DNA from: Pelomonas sp. CA6
Lineage (GTDB): Bacteria; Pseudomonadota; Gammaproteobacteria; Burkholderiales; Burkholderiaceae_C
NCBI RefSeq assembly: GCF_022549225.1
Contig: NZ_JAKZFD010000014.1
Span: 41,860-105,859, forward strand
Length of the DNA stretch: 64,000 bases
Reading direction: 5' to 3'
Shown: positions 32,978 to 44,396 of the stretch, piece by piece
How positions within the stretch are numbered: the first letter of the stretch is position 1
How the letters are laid out: every line of letters begins with the position of its first letter
Translations under genes and position numbers: made by a program
Notes under the pieces: model-generated
What the model was told of the DNA's origin: nothing
Database searches by the model: none
What the model saw: only the letters and a program-made list of their open reading frames with translations

Positions 32978-33901
32978 ATGGACAGACTCAGGGCCATGCA
33001 GGTGTTTGTCGAGGTGACCGAGAGGGGCAGCCTCACCGCGGCGGCGGACGCGCTGGAGATGTCACGCGCGATGGCGTCACGCCATCTGGAGTCGCTGGAG
33101 CACTGGCTGGGGGCCCGGCTGATGCAGCGCAGCACGCGCCGCCTGAGCCTGACGGCCGCGGGTCAGGAGGCGCTCGCGCGCTGTCGGCAGATGGTCGAGC
33201 TGGCCGAGGAGACGCGCTCGGCCGCCGGGCAGCACACGCGCCAGCTGCGCGGGCGTCTGCGCGTGACCTGCAGCAGCTCGTTCGCGCAGCTGCACCTGGC
33301 GCGCGCGGTGGGCGACTACCTGAACGCGCATGCGCAGACCGAGATCGAGCTGCTGGCGCTGGAGCATGCGGTGGACCTGGTGGAAGAGCGCGTGGACCTG
33401 GCGCTGCGCATCAGCAACCAGCTCGATCCGGCGCTGGTGGCGCGGCGGCTGACCCTGTGCCGATCGGTGGTCTGCGCGTCGCCGGACTACCTGGCGCGAC
33501 ACGGCGAGCCGCGCACCGCGCAAGACCTGGCCCTGCACCGCTGCCTGGCCCACGCCCGCTATGCCCGCGATGAATGGCGCTTCAGCCGCGCGGACGGGCA
33601 GCAGGAGCAGGTCCGACCCGGCGTGCGGCTGCGTTCGAACGAGGCCACCGTGCTGATGCAGGCCGCGCTGGCCGGCGCCGGCATCGCGCTGCTGCCCACC
33701 TATCTGGTCGGCCAGGCCCTGGCCAGCGGCGCGCTGCGCCATGTGCTGCCGGCGTTGGCGCCGGAAACCCTGGGTCTGCACGCGGTGACCACCAGCCGGC
33801 GTCACCAGCCGCTGCTGCTGCGCAGCTTCGTCGACTTTCTGGCCGCTCGCTTCGACCCGCAGCGGCCTTACTGGGACGAGGCGCTGGCTGGCAGCGCGTA
33901 G
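32978..33901 (+). CDS. LysR-type regulator divergent from the MBL-fold gene
   Basis: A 307-residue LysR protein. Its helix-turn-helix reads MQVFVEVTERGSLTAAADAL then MSRAMASRHLESLEHWLGARL. The effector domain belongs to the CrgA/DmlR-like group, with the typical EERVDLALRISNQLDPALVA quoted only to this point. The ATG at 32978 directly precedes the helix-turn-helix and has AGGAG upstream. It probably binds the inverted repeat at 32914-32937. Its last 34 bases overlap the end of the convergent DUF3224 gene. Confidence 0.94.
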   Translation: MDRLRAMQVFVEVTERGSLTAAADALEMSRAMASRHLESLEHWLGARLMQRSTRRLSLTAAGQEALARCRQMVELAEETRSAAGQHTRQLRGRLRVTCSSSFAQLHLARAVGDYLNAHAQTEIELLALEHAVDLVEERVDLALRISNQLDPALVARRLTLCRSVVCASPDYLARHGEPRTAQDLALHRCLAHARYARDEWRFSRADGQQEQVRPGVRLRSNEATVLMQAALAGAGIALLPTYLVGQALASGALRHVLPALAPETLGLHAVTTSRRHQPLLLRSFVDFLAARFDPQRPYWDEALAGSA

Positions 33902-34386
33902 GCCAGTTCGTAGTGGTGCACGCCGGCAGCGATGCGCAGGGTCAGCTCGCCGGTGATGCCGGCCAGCGCGCCGCTGCCCGAGCCGGGCACGATGGCAATG
34001 CGCAGCGACTGGCCGCCCGCATGCATCAGGCCCAGGTGGGCCATTGCGAAGCCGCCCGGGCGGCCGTCCAGCGTGCCGGTGAAGGACTCCAGCGCCACAT
34101 AGGCGGCCTCGCCCTGTGGCGGCAGGCCGGCGGCCAGCATCTCGCCCAGCGACTGGCCCTGCAGGCCGCCTTCGAAGCTCTTCTCCAGCTTGCGCCTGGC
34201 CATGGCTGGCGCGCCGGGAGGCGCGTCCATGGCTTCGGGCGGCAGCAGGCGAACCTTGAACTGGCCGCTGCAGCGCAGCGGGGCGGCGGAGGTGGCTGAA
34301 GAGGCAGGGGTGGACATCGCGGAGGCACTCCAGAAGAGGGCGCCCAGGCCGGGCAGATGGCGGCGGAGAAGGTGCAGGGTGTTCAT
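33868..34386 (-). CDS. DUF3224 family exported protein
   Basis: A 172-residue protein with a signal-like start (MNTLHLLRRHLPGLGALFWSASAMS). The body fits the DUF3224 beta-barrel family: ESFTGTLDGRPGGFAMAHLG and IVPGSGSGALAGITGELTL are the usual signatures, and the end HHYELAYALP matches. Family function is unknown. A shorter start at MSTPASSATS would remove the signal, so the location in the cell is uncertain. The 3' end overlaps the LysR gene on the other strand by 34 bases. Confidence 0.85.
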   Translation of the reverse strand: MNTLHLLRRHLPGLGALFWSASAMSTPASSATSAAPLRCSGQFKVRLLPPEAMDAPPGAPAMARRKLEKSFEGGLQGQSLGEMLAAGLPPQGEAAYVALESFTGTLDGRPGGFAMAHLGLMHAGGQSLRIAIVPGSGSGALAGITGELTLRIAAGVHHYELAYALPASASSQ

Positions 34387-34426
34387 GCCGCCATCATGGT
34401 GCCGGTGGGGTCAGGTCTTGTCAGCA

Positions 34427-34451
34427 GCGGCGGCCCCGGGGTGGCCGCCGC
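34427..34451 (-). terminator. GC hairpin after the M16 peptidase gene
   Basis: GCGGCGGCC (34427-34435) and GGCCGCCGC (34443-34451) form a perfect 9-bp stem with a 7-base loop, 7 bases past the M16 stop. No T run follows on the minus strand, so efficiency is doubtful. Confidence 0.35.
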
Positions 34452-34457
34452 CGGGGA

Positions 34458-37181
<2,724 letters not shown>

Positions 37182-37326
37182 CGGAGTCGCGGTGTTGGGT
37201 GATGGCGCAGTGTGCATCAGTCGCACGAATGCTCCGAAAGTCAGCGTTTCCGTGGGGCCTGTCGTGGGGACGCGCGGCCTCCCGTGGGCCGCATCGTCCA
37301 GCGCGCGGCCAGGCCGCCGGCGGGGT

Positions 37327-37354
37327 GCGGCGGCGGGTCTCGCACCGCCGCCGC
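37327..37354 (-). terminator. GC hairpin after the DUF2167 gene
   Basis: GCGGCGGCGG (37327-37336) and CCGCCGCCGC (37345-37354) form a perfect 10-bp stem with an 8-base loop, 5 bases past the DUF2167 stop on the minus strand. No T run follows. Confidence 0.35.
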
Positions 37355-37359
37355 GGGGC

Positions 37360-38295
37360 TCATTCGGCCGCCGGTGTCGCGGGCTTGCGGCGGACCAGCT
37401 TGAGCACCAGGCCGCCCAGCCCCAGCAGCGCGATGAAGATGAGCTTGGCGAACTTGGCGAAGAAGGCCGCGGCCAGCGCGAAGAAGCCCAGCTTCTTCGC
37501 GCCCACGCCCAGCACCAGCGCGGCGAGGCCGTACTCGGCGACCTTGTCGGTGCTGCTGTTGAAGTCGCTGTAGCGCTTGCCTTCGTTGAACTGCAGCGCA
37601 CCGAGCAGGGACTGGGCCTCGGTCTTGCCGCGCGCCAGGTCCTTCAGGTCGCCGACCAGGTTCAGGCTCAGATAGCCTTCGCGGCCCAGCGCATAGGTGT
37701 TGTAGTTCACGCCCTGTTCCTCGTCGGCCGGGGCGCCTTTGCTGCGCGAGCTCATCGCCCAGGCCAGGCGGTGGCTGTCGGCGCTGTAGCGCGGCGACTC
37801 GGCCCAGCCGACGATCTCCAGCGCCGGCACGCCCATCTTCTGGCGTTCGGCGTTGGACGCCTCGGTGCCTTCGCGGTAGGACTTCAGCAGCTCATCGGCG
37901 TTCCAGGTCTTGGCGTCGTCGTCCTTGATGTAGCCGGAGTCCTCGTAGCGCAGCACCGCGAACCAGCCGCCCTCTTCCTGGGGAAAGATCAGGCCCAGCA
38001 GTTTGTCGTCGTGGCCCGGGTTGCCCATCACGCGCATCAGGCGCGCCGCCTGAGGCTGCGGGATGAAGACGCGGTCTTTGGGCAGGTGCAGCACGGCCTG
38101 CTGGGCCAGCACGATGTCGGTGGGGCCTTCGCGGGCGGCGGCCTTGGCCTCGACGAAAGCCTGTTGGGCCTCGTCCCGCGCCGACGCGGGAGCCGAGGCA
38201 GCGTCCGCGCCGCGCGCCGTGGGCAAGGCGGCCAGCAGGAGTCCGCCGAGCAGCAAAGAAAGCAGGGTCCGCAGCGCGGCCAGTCTGGATGTCAT
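37360..38295 (-). CDS. DUF2167 family exported membrane protein
   Basis: A 311-residue protein of the DUF2167 family. A signal peptide (LRTLLSLLLGGLLLAALPTARG) is followed by the domain signatures VFIPQPQAARLMRVMGNP, GWFAVLRYEDSGYIKDDD and LEIVGWAESPRYS. A C-terminal hydrophobic stretch (about residues 262-300, FFALAAAFFAKFAKLIFIALLG, quoted only to this extent) makes one or two membrane helices, with a basic tail. Function is unknown. It is upstream of the M16 gene on the same strand with a GC hairpin between. Confidence 0.9.
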   Translation of the reverse strand: MTSRLAALRTLLSLLLGGLLLAALPTARGADAASAPASARDEAQQAFVEAKAAAREGPTDIVLAQQAVLHLPKDRVFIPQPQAARLMRVMGNPGHDDKLLGLIFPQEEGGWFAVLRYEDSGYIKDDDAKTWNADELLKSYREGTEASNAERQKMGVPALEIVGWAESPRYSADSHRLAWAMSSRSKGAPADEEQGVNYNTYALGREGYLSLNLVGDLKDLARGKTEAQSLLGALQFNEGKRYSDFNSSTDKVAEYGLAALVLGVGAKKLGFFALAAAFFAKFAKLIFIALLGLGGLVLKLVRRKPATPAAE

Positions 38296-38406
38296 CGAAG
38301 TTTCTCCCTGGGCCCTTGTGGGCCTGTCGTGATGTGGGGGGCAGTCTAGGGCCGCGAAGGGCCATCGATCGCCGGGGTTTGCGCGCCCTTTGGGGGCGCC
38401 AAGAAA

Positions 38407-38429
38407 CAGGCCCGCACGCGGCGGGCCTG
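38407..38429 (-). terminator. Rho-independent terminator of the indolepyruvate oxidoreductase gene
   Basis: CAGGCCCGC (38407-38415) and GCGGGCCTG (38421-38429) make a perfect 9-bp stem with a 5-base loop. On the minus strand it is followed by TTTCTT, about 48 bases after the stop of the gene. Confidence 0.7.
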
Positions 38430-38476
38430 GAATGGGGAGGGGGCGGCGGCCCCCGGGGGCTAGTCGTAGCGGCCGA

Positions 38477-41400
38477 TCAGGCGGCGGCCTTCCACTGGGC
38501 CATCAGCTGCTCCCACTTCTGGCGCGCCGCCTTCAGGTGGCGCTCCTTCACGTGGCCGTAGCCGCGGATCTCTTCGGGGATGCGCGCGATGTCCAGCGCC
38601 AGCGCCAGGCGCTCGGCGCTCAGGCCCTTGGCGAGCAGGGCCTCGATGCTGGCGCGGTAGTCCACGATCAGCTGGCGCTCGCTGCGGCGTTCCTCGGTGC
38701 GGCCGAAGGGGTCGAAGGCGGTGCCGCGCAGGCCCTTCATCTTGGCCAGCACGCCCATGGCCGGGCGCATCCAGCCGCCGAAGGCGGACTTCACCAGCTC
38801 GCCCTTGTCGTTCTTCTTCGCGAACAGCGGCGGCGCCATGTGGTGGACGATCTTGTAGTCGCCCTCGAACTGGGCCGCGATTTTTTCGGCGAAGCCCGTG
38901 TCGGTGTGCAGGCGCGCGACCTCGTACTCGTCCTTGTAGGCCATCAGCTTGAACAGATAGCGCGCCACCGCCTCGGTCAGGCGGGTGCTGGACAGCGGGC
39001 CCTCGGCGGCGCGCACCTTCTCGACGAAGGCCTTGTAGGTCTCGGCGTAGGCGGCGTTCTGGTAGTCGGTGAGGAACTCCACGCGCTTGGCGATGATCTC
39101 GTCCACGCCCGGGCGCTTGACGATGTTGATCACCTGCTGCGCCGCGTAGAGCGACTGCACCGCGGCCAGGTCGTGGGCGCAGCGGCGGCCCCATTCGAAG
39201 GCGGCCTTGTTGTTGTCGATCTGCACGCCGTTGAGCTCGATCGCGCGCATCAGCGCCGCGTAGCTCAGCGGCACGCGGCCCTTCTGCCACGCGTAGCCCA
39301 GCATCAGCGGGTTGGTGTAGAGCGAATCGCCGATCAGCTTGACGGCGACCTCCTCGGCATCGAACAGGCCCAGGTGCTCCTGGCCCACGGCCTTGGCGAT
39401 CGCGGCCTCGCAGGCGGCGCCGGGGAAGCTCCAGTTGGCGTTGTTCACCAGCGTCGCGGTGGGCGAGCCATGGGTGTTCAGCGCGACATAGGTGCGGCCC
39501 TCGCGCATCACCGCCAGCGTGGTCTTGTTCGCGGCGACGATGGAGTCGCAGGCGATCACCAGCTGCGCCTCGGCCGTGCCGACCTTGGTGCAGTGAATGG
39601 CCTCGGGGGTGTTGGCGATCTGGATGTGGCTCCAGGTCGCGCCGCCCTTCTGTGCCAGGCCGGCCGCGTCCTGGGTGATCACGCCCTTGCCTTCCAGGTG
39701 CGCGGCCATGCCCAGCAGCTGCCCGATGGTGATCACGCCGGTGCCGCCCACGCCGGCGACGACGATGCCCCAGGCCTCGTCGGCGTTCGGGACCAGCGGC
39801 TGCGGCAGCGCCGGCAGGCTGGCGTCGAAGGGGTTGTGCGACTTGTCTTTCTTGGGCTTCTTCAGGTTGCCGCCCTCGATGGTGACGAAGCTCGGGCAGA
39901 AGCCCTTCACGCAGCTGAAGTCCTTGTTGCAGGTGTTCTGGTTGATCGTGCGCTTGCGGCCGAACTCGGTCTCCAGCGGCTCGACCGACAGGCAGTTGGA
40001 CTGGATGGAGCAGTCGCCGCAGCCCTCGCAGACCAGCTCGTTGATCACCGTGCGCTTGGCCGGGTCCACCAGCTTGCCGCGCTTGCGGCGGCGGCGCTTC
40101 TCGGTGGCGCAGGTCTGGTCATAGATGATGACCGTCACGCCGGGGATCTCGCGGAACTGGCGCTGGATGGCGTCCAGCTCGTCGCGGTGATGCACGGTCA
40201 CGCCCGCGGCCAGCGGCTTGCCCTGGTACTTGGCCGGCTCGTCGGTGACGATGACCAGCTTGGCCACGCCCTCGGAGATCAGGCTGTTCATGATCTGCGT
40301 GACCGAGTGGCCCTCGGGGCGCTCGCCGACCTGCTGGCCGCCGGTCATCGCGACGGCGTCGTTGTACAGCACCTTGTAGGTGATGTTCACGCCGGCCGCG
40401 ATGCTCTGGCGGATGGCCAGGATGCCGCTGTGGAAGTAGGTGCCGTCGCCGAGGTTGGAGAAGATGTGCTTCTCGTCGGTGAACGGCGCCTGGCCCACCC
40501 AGGGCACGCCTTCGCCGCCCATCTGGGTGAAGGTGGCGGTGCTGCGGCCCGGCATCCAGGTCACCATGTAGTGGCAACCGATGCCGCCCACCGCGCGCGA
40601 GCCCTCGGGCACGCGGGTGCTGGTGTTGTGCGGGCAGCCGGAGCAGAACCAGGGCGTGCGGTCGGCGCCGCCGGCGGCCTTCTCCTCGGCCTTCAGCGCG
40701 TTTTCCTTGGCGTCGATGAGGGCCATGCGTGCGTCCAGGCGCGCGGCGGTGTCGGCATCCACGCCCAGCTTCTTCAGCCGCTTGGTGATCGCGCGGGCAA
40801 TGAGGGCCGGCGTCAGGTCGGCCTGCGGGCGCAGCAGCCAGTGCTCGCTGGGGTTGGGCACGCTCCATTCGCCGCCATCGCTGTCGCCGGCGTCGAACTT
40901 GCCCAGCACGTTGGGGCGCACGTCGGGACGCCAGTTGTACAGCTCTTCCTTGACCTGGTATTCGATGATCTGGCGCTTTTCCTCGACGACCAGGATCTCC
41001 TGCAGGCCCTTGGCGAACTCGCGCGCCACCTGCGCCTCCAGCGGCCAGACCACGTTGACCTTGTGCAGGCGGATGCCCAGCCGGCGGCAGCTGGCGTCGT
41101 CCAGCCCCAGGTCGTGCAGGGCCTGGCGGGTGTCGTTGTAGGCCTTGCCGCTGGTGATGATGCCGAAGCGGTCGTGGGGGCCTTCGATGACGTTGTAGTT
41201 CAGCTTGTTGGCCCGCACATAGGCCAGCGCCGCGTACCACTTGTAGTTCATCATCCGCGCTTCCTGCTCCAGCGGCGGATCAGGCCAGCGGATGTGCAGG
41301 CCGCCGTCGGGCATCTGGAAGTCCTCGGGCAGGATGATGTTGACGCGGTCCGGGTCCACGCTGACGCTGGCGGAGGACTCGACGATCTCCTGGATGGTCT

Positions 41401-42031
41401 TCATGCCCGCCCACAGGCCGGAGAAGCGGCTCATCGCGAACGCGTGCAGGCCCATGTCCAGGATGTCCTGGACGCTGCTGGGGAAGAACACCGGAAAGCC
41501 CACGGCCTTGAACACGTGGTCGCTCTGGTGCGCCGCGGTGGAGCTCTTGGCGATGTGGTCGTCGCCGGCCACCGCGATCACGCCGCCGTGCCGCGCGGTG
41601 CCGGCCATGTTGGCGTGCTTGAACACGTCGATGCAGCGGTCCACGCCCGGACCCTTGCCATACCAGATGCCGAAGACGCCGTCGAACTTGCGCTTTTCGG
41701 GGAACAGGTCCAGCTGCTGCGTGCCCCACACCGCGGTGGCGCCCAGCTCCTCGTTGACGCCCGGCTGGAAGACGATGTTCTGCTTGGCCAGGTGCTTCTT
41801 CGCGGCCATCAGCGCCTGGTCATAGCCGCCCAGCGGCGAGCCTCGGTAGCCGGAGATGAAGCCGGCGGTGTTGAGCCCCGCGATCGCGTCGCGCGTGCGC
41901 TGCAGCATGGGCAGGCGCACCAGGGCCTGCACCCCGCTCATGAAGGCGCGGCCATGGTCCAGCGCATATTTGTCGTCCAGCGTGACCTTTTCTAGCGCGC
42001 GCAGGATGTGTTCGGGCAAGGGGGCGTTCAT
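38477..42031 (-). CDS. Indolepyruvate ferredoxin oxidoreductase, fused single-chain form
   Basis: A 1184-residue enzyme of the fused 2-oxoacid oxidoreductase family. It should convert indolepyruvate and other aryl-2-oxoacids (from transamination of aromatic amino acids) to acyl-CoA. The N-terminal thiamine-diphosphate part has GFISGYRGSPLGGYDQAL; the second has CSGCPHNTSTRVPEGSRAVGG, of which only the opening is quoted here (CSGCPHNTSTRVPEG). An iron-sulfur-type cluster motif CEGCGDCSIQSNC lies near residue 755, then CNKDFSCVKGFCPS. The C-terminal gamma-like domain starts GVGGTGVITIGQLLG. The start at 42031 (MNAPLPEHIL) fits the family. The divergent Lrp-type gene is its likely regulator. Confidence 0.95.
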   Translation of the reverse strand: MNAPLPEHILRALEKVTLDDKYALDHGRAFMSGVQALVRLPMLQRTRDAIAGLNTAGFISGYRGSPLGGYDQALMAAKKHLAKQNIVFQPGVNEELGATAVWGTQQLDLFPEKRKFDGVFGIWYGKGPGVDRCIDVFKHANMAGTARHGGVIAVAGDDHIAKSSTAAHQSDHVFKAVGFPVFFPSSVQDILDMGLHAFAMSRFSGLWAGMKTIQEIVESSASVSVDPDRVNIILPEDFQMPDGGLHIRWPDPPLEQEARMMNYKWYAALAYVRANKLNYNVIEGPHDRFGIITSGKAYNDTRQALHDLGLDDASCRRLGIRLHKVNVVWPLEAQVAREFAKGLQEILVVEEKRQIIEYQVKEELYNWRPDVRPNVLGKFDAGDSDGGEWSVPNPSEHWLLRPQADLTPALIARAITKRLKKLGVDADTAARLDARMALIDAKENALKAEEKAAGGADRTPWFCSGCPHNTSTRVPEGSRAVGGIGCHYMVTWMPGRSTATFTQMGGEGVPWVGQAPFTDEKHIFSNLGDGTYFHSGILAIRQSIAAGVNITYKVLYNDAVAMTGGQQVGERPEGHSVTQIMNSLISEGVAKLVIVTDEPAKYQGKPLAAGVTVHHRDELDAIQRQFREIPGVTVIIYDQTCATEKRRRRKRGKLVDPAKRTVINELVCEGCGDCSIQSNCLSVEPLETEFGRKRTINQNTCNKDFSCVKGFCPSFVTIEGGNLKKPKKDKSHNPFDASLPALPQPLVPNADEAWGIVVAGVGGTGVITIGQLLGMAAHLEGKGVITQDAAGLAQKGGATWSHIQIANTPEAIHCTKVGTAEAQLVIACDSIVAANKTTLAVMREGRTYVALNTHGSPTATLVNNANWSFPGAACEAAIAKAVGQEHLGLFDAEEVAVKLIGDSLYTNPLMLGYAWQKGRVPLSYAALMRAIELNGVQIDNNKAAFEWGRRCAHDLAAVQSLYAAQQVINIVKRPGVDEIIAKRVEFLTDYQNAAYAETYKAFVEKVRAAEGPLSSTRLTEAVARYLFKLMAYKDEYEVARLHTDTGFAEKIAAQFEGDYKIVHHMAPPLFAKKNDKGELVKSAFGGWMRPAMGVLAKMKGLRGTAFDPFGRTEERRSERQLIVDYRASIEALLAKGLSAERLALALDIARIPEEIRGYGHVKERHLKAARQKWEQLMAQWKAAA

Positions 42032-42203
42032 GGGTGGGCTCCTGGTGGTGGCTGACCCGCGGCGCTCGCGCTTGTGGCGCGGGGCCGAGCAGCATGCGGC
42101 CGTGACTGCAAGTATGGCGGCGGGTGCGTTTTTCGCGCATCGGAGTGTAGGGAAAACCGCCCGCGCAGTGCTTTCTCTTTTTGCCCGTTCCAACTGGCTT
42201 TGA

Positions 42204-42216
42204 GCAAGAATCTTGC
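42204..42216. promoter_or_regulatory. Inverted repeat upstream of the Lrp-type gene
   Basis: GCAAGA, a central A, and TCTTGC form a perfect 13-base dyad in the 208-base divergent region between the indolepyruvate oxidoreductase and the Lrp-type regulator. It overlaps the next repeat by four bases. Confidence 0.55.
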
Positions 42217-42229
42217 GCAGGATGCGCAA
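42213..42229. promoter_or_regulatory. Second, overlapping inverted repeat before the Lrp-type gene
   Basis: TTGCGC (42213-42218), AGGAT and GCGCAA (42224-42229) form a second dyad. The two dyads together resemble the clustered sites that Lrp octamers or hexadecamers occupy. Confidence 0.5.
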
Positions 42230-42239
42230 AGGAATCGAA

Positions 42240-42818
42240 ATGGCTTCCAGAAATACATCACCAGGGAAAACCATGAGAAGGGCTGCGGATGCTGCGCCGC
42301 AGCATGAAACCGAGGAGGGCGGCGGGTCCGCGGGTGGCGAACTGGACCGCTACCACGTGGCCATCCTGGCGGAACTGCAGCGTGAGGCGCGGCTGTCCAA
42401 CGCCGAGCTGGCGGCGCGCATCGGGCTGTCGCCGGCGCCGACCTGGCGCCGCGTGCGCTGGCTGGAGGAGCAGGGCTTCATCACCGGCTACCGCGCCGAG
42501 ATCGACCGCCGCAAGCTGGGCCTGGGCGTGCTGGCTTTCGTGCGCGTCGATGCCGACCGCAACAACGCCAGCGCCACCCGCGTGCTGGAAAAAGCCATCC
42601 GCGACCTGCCCGAGGTCATGGCCTGCCACTACATCAGCGGCGCGGGCACCTTCGAGCTGCAGGTGCTGGCCACCGACCTGGACGCCTTCAGCCGCTTCAC
42701 CATCGACACCCTGCTGAACCTGCCCAATGTGAAGGACATCCACACCAGCTTCTCGCTGGGCGAGGTGAAGGCGGGCGGGGCGCTGCCGCTCACGCATCTG
42801 AAGGGCGCGGCGCGCTGA
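42240..42818 (+). CDS. Lrp/AsnC-family regulator
   Basis: A 192-residue Lrp/AsnC-type transcription factor. After a 44-residue polar leader that is longer than usual, the helix-turn-helix appears as LDRYHVAILAELQREAR and LSNAELAARIGLSPAPTWRRV. The C-terminal RAM domain has EVMACHYISGAGTFELQVLA. The start at 42240 has AAGGA at a good distance; an ATG at 42273 also has a ribosome site (AGGGA) and would give a normal length of 181. It is divergent from the indolepyruvate oxidoreductase and probably senses an amino acid, by analogy with family members. Confidence 0.92.
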   Translation: MASRNTSPGKTMRRAADAAPQHETEEGGGSAGGELDRYHVAILAELQREARLSNAELAARIGLSPAPTWRRVRWLEEQGFITGYRAEIDRRKLGLGVLAFVRVDADRNNASATRVLEKAIRDLPEVMACHYISGAGTFELQVLATDLDAFSRFTIDTLLNLPNVKDIHTSFSLGEVKAGGALPLTHLKGAAR

Positions 42819-42997
42819 ACGCTGCGAGGAAACCGAACGGGCCGTCTGCTTTCACAAGCGACGCGGGACGGTATAAGACGCGTCGAGCGCCGCATCCGCA
42901 GGCCCGTTTCCCGAGTTCCATGTCCGCTACTTTCCCCCGGCTGCCTGTCTCCCTGCATCGTCCACGGGCCTGTGCGGGCCCCGCCGACGCCGACGCC

Positions 42998-43747
42998 ATG
43001 CGTCGGCGCGGAGCCGCTGGCTTGAGCGTGACCCTGGCCCTGCTGCTGGGACTGGGCGGCTGCGCGCTGGGCCCGGACCGCCCCGCCTCGCCACCCACGG
43101 ATGCCGTCCTGGCCGCGCCGGACTTTCCGCCCGGCTGGCAGCACCTGCCCTTGCGGCCCGGCAAGCCGCTGACCCGCTATGCCTGGCTGCCAGGGTATGA
43201 GGGGCAGCAGGGCGTGATCCATGCCGTGGCGGAGCACAGCGCCAGCATGCTGCTGCACGAGGCCGCGGGGCTGGACCTGGCGCGCACGCCAGTGCTGCGC
43301 TGGCAGTGGCGGCTGGGCCAGCTGCCCGATGGGGCGCAGCACCACCTCGGCAGCCGCGAGGACGCTGCTGCGCGCGTGATCCTGCTGTTCGACGGCGACA
43401 AGAGCCGGCTGCCGCTGGACGAGCGCATGACGCTGAGCATGGCCGAGGCCCTCAGCGGCCGCCCCATGCCATATGCCACGCTGATGTACGTGAGCTCGTC
43501 CAGCGCGGCGGTGGACCAGTTGATTGCCAACCCGCACAGCACGCGCATCCAGAAGATCGTCGCCGGTCGCGCGGAGCCGGCGCTGGGCCAGTGGGTCCCG
43601 TTGCAGCGCGATGTGCGGCAGGACTACCTGCGCGCCTTCGGCGAGCCTCCGGGGCGGCTGCTGGCCTATGGCGTGATGACCGATGCCGACAACACCGGCA
43701 GCCGCGCCGAGGCCTGGTACACGACGCCGGTCTTCGAACCACGTTGA
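42998..43747 (+). CDS. DUF3047 lipoprotein
   Basis: A 249-residue protein from the chosen start, which places a lipobox LGGC after the hydrophobic run LSVTLALLLGLGG. An in-frame ATG at 42920 would add 26 residues and push the hydrophobic part inward, so I prefer 42998, although upstream start use cannot be excluded. The domain is DUF3047, with PVLRWQWRL, DAAARVILLFDG and VDQLIANPHSTRIQKIV among its conserved segments. The function of DUF3047 proteins is not known. A DinB gene follows after 90 bases on the same strand. Confidence 0.85.
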   Translation: MRRRGAAGLSVTLALLLGLGGCALGPDRPASPPTDAVLAAPDFPPGWQHLPLRPGKPLTRYAWLPGYEGQQGVIHAVAEHSASMLLHEAAGLDLARTPVLRWQWRLGQLPDGAQHHLGSREDAAARVILLFDGDKSRLPLDERMTLSMAEALSGRPMPYATLMYVSSSSAAVDQLIANPHSTRIQKIVAGRAEPALGQWVPLQRDVRQDYLRAFGEPPGRLLAYGVMTDADNTGSRAEAWYTTPVFEPR

Positions 43748-43837
43748 ATGCGCCCGGGGGCGGCCATGGCGTGCCGAGGCTGCGCCTGCGGGCCCCGCGC
43801 GGCTATGCTGGCCGTGTCGCCATCCGGAGCCGTCGCC

Positions 43838-44344
43838 ATGGACCTCGCCCCTTCCCCGCTCGTGTCGCTGTTTGACTTCAAGGCCTGGGCCCACGAGGAG
43901 CTGTTCGCGCTGCTCGCCACGGTCGACGATCCGGCCCGGCAGGCGGCGCTGCAGCCGGCGCTGCGGGTGCTGAACCACATCCATGTCGTGGACCGCATCT
44001 TCCAGGCTCATCTGCAGGGGCTGGACCATGGCTTTGCGGGCACGAACACGGCGGAAATCCCGCCGCTGGCGGCGCTGGCCGGCGCCGTGAAGGCGGTGGA
44101 CGCCTGGTACTGCGGCTATGTGCGCGGGCTTGAGCCGGCGCAGTTGAGGGAAGCGCTCCGGTTCCGCTTCACCGACGGCGACGCGGGCCGCATGAGCCGC
44201 GAGGAAATGCTGCTCCATGTGATCACCCACGGTGGCTACCACCGTGGCCAGGCGGGTCAGGTCTTGCGCGACGCCGGACTGGCCCCACCGCGGGAGCTGT
44301 TCACGCGCTTTTTGCACGGTCGGCAGCCCGAACGGCGCGCCTGA
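43838..44344 (+). CDS. DinB-family protein
   Basis: A 168-residue four-helix-bundle protein of the DinB/YfiT fold. The metal ligands are visible as one His in LNHIHVVDRIF and two in THGGYHRGQ, an arrangement shared with thiol-dependent metalloproteins such as bacillithiol transferases. FKAWAHEELF near the start is a typical DinB first helix. The start at 43838 fits the domain. An upstream frame extension is open but poorly supported. It precedes the LuxR-type regulator by 52 bases. Confidence 0.88.
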   Translation: MDLAPSPLVSLFDFKAWAHEELFALLATVDDPARQAALQPALRVLNHIHVVDRIFQAHLQGLDHGFAGTNTAEIPPLAALAGAVKAVDAWYCGYVRGLEPAQLREALRFRFTDGDAGRMSREEMLLHVITHGGYHRGQAGQVLRDAGLAPPRELFTRFLHGRQPERRA

Positions 44345-44396
44345 GGCGCGCGGCTCGTCGGCGCCGTCGCGGCGAGGCGCTATCCTCCTGCGCCTG

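Noticed and set aside
38390..41995. A plus-strand open frame of 1201 codons.
   Set aside because: It is antisense to the indolepyruvate oxidoreductase, which has complete and recognisable domains; the plus-strand product is low complexity.
42920..42997. A longer start for the DUF3047 lipoprotein.
   Set aside because: It would add 26 polar residues before the signal. The start at 42998 gives a normal lipoprotein leader, although the longer form cannot be fully excluded.
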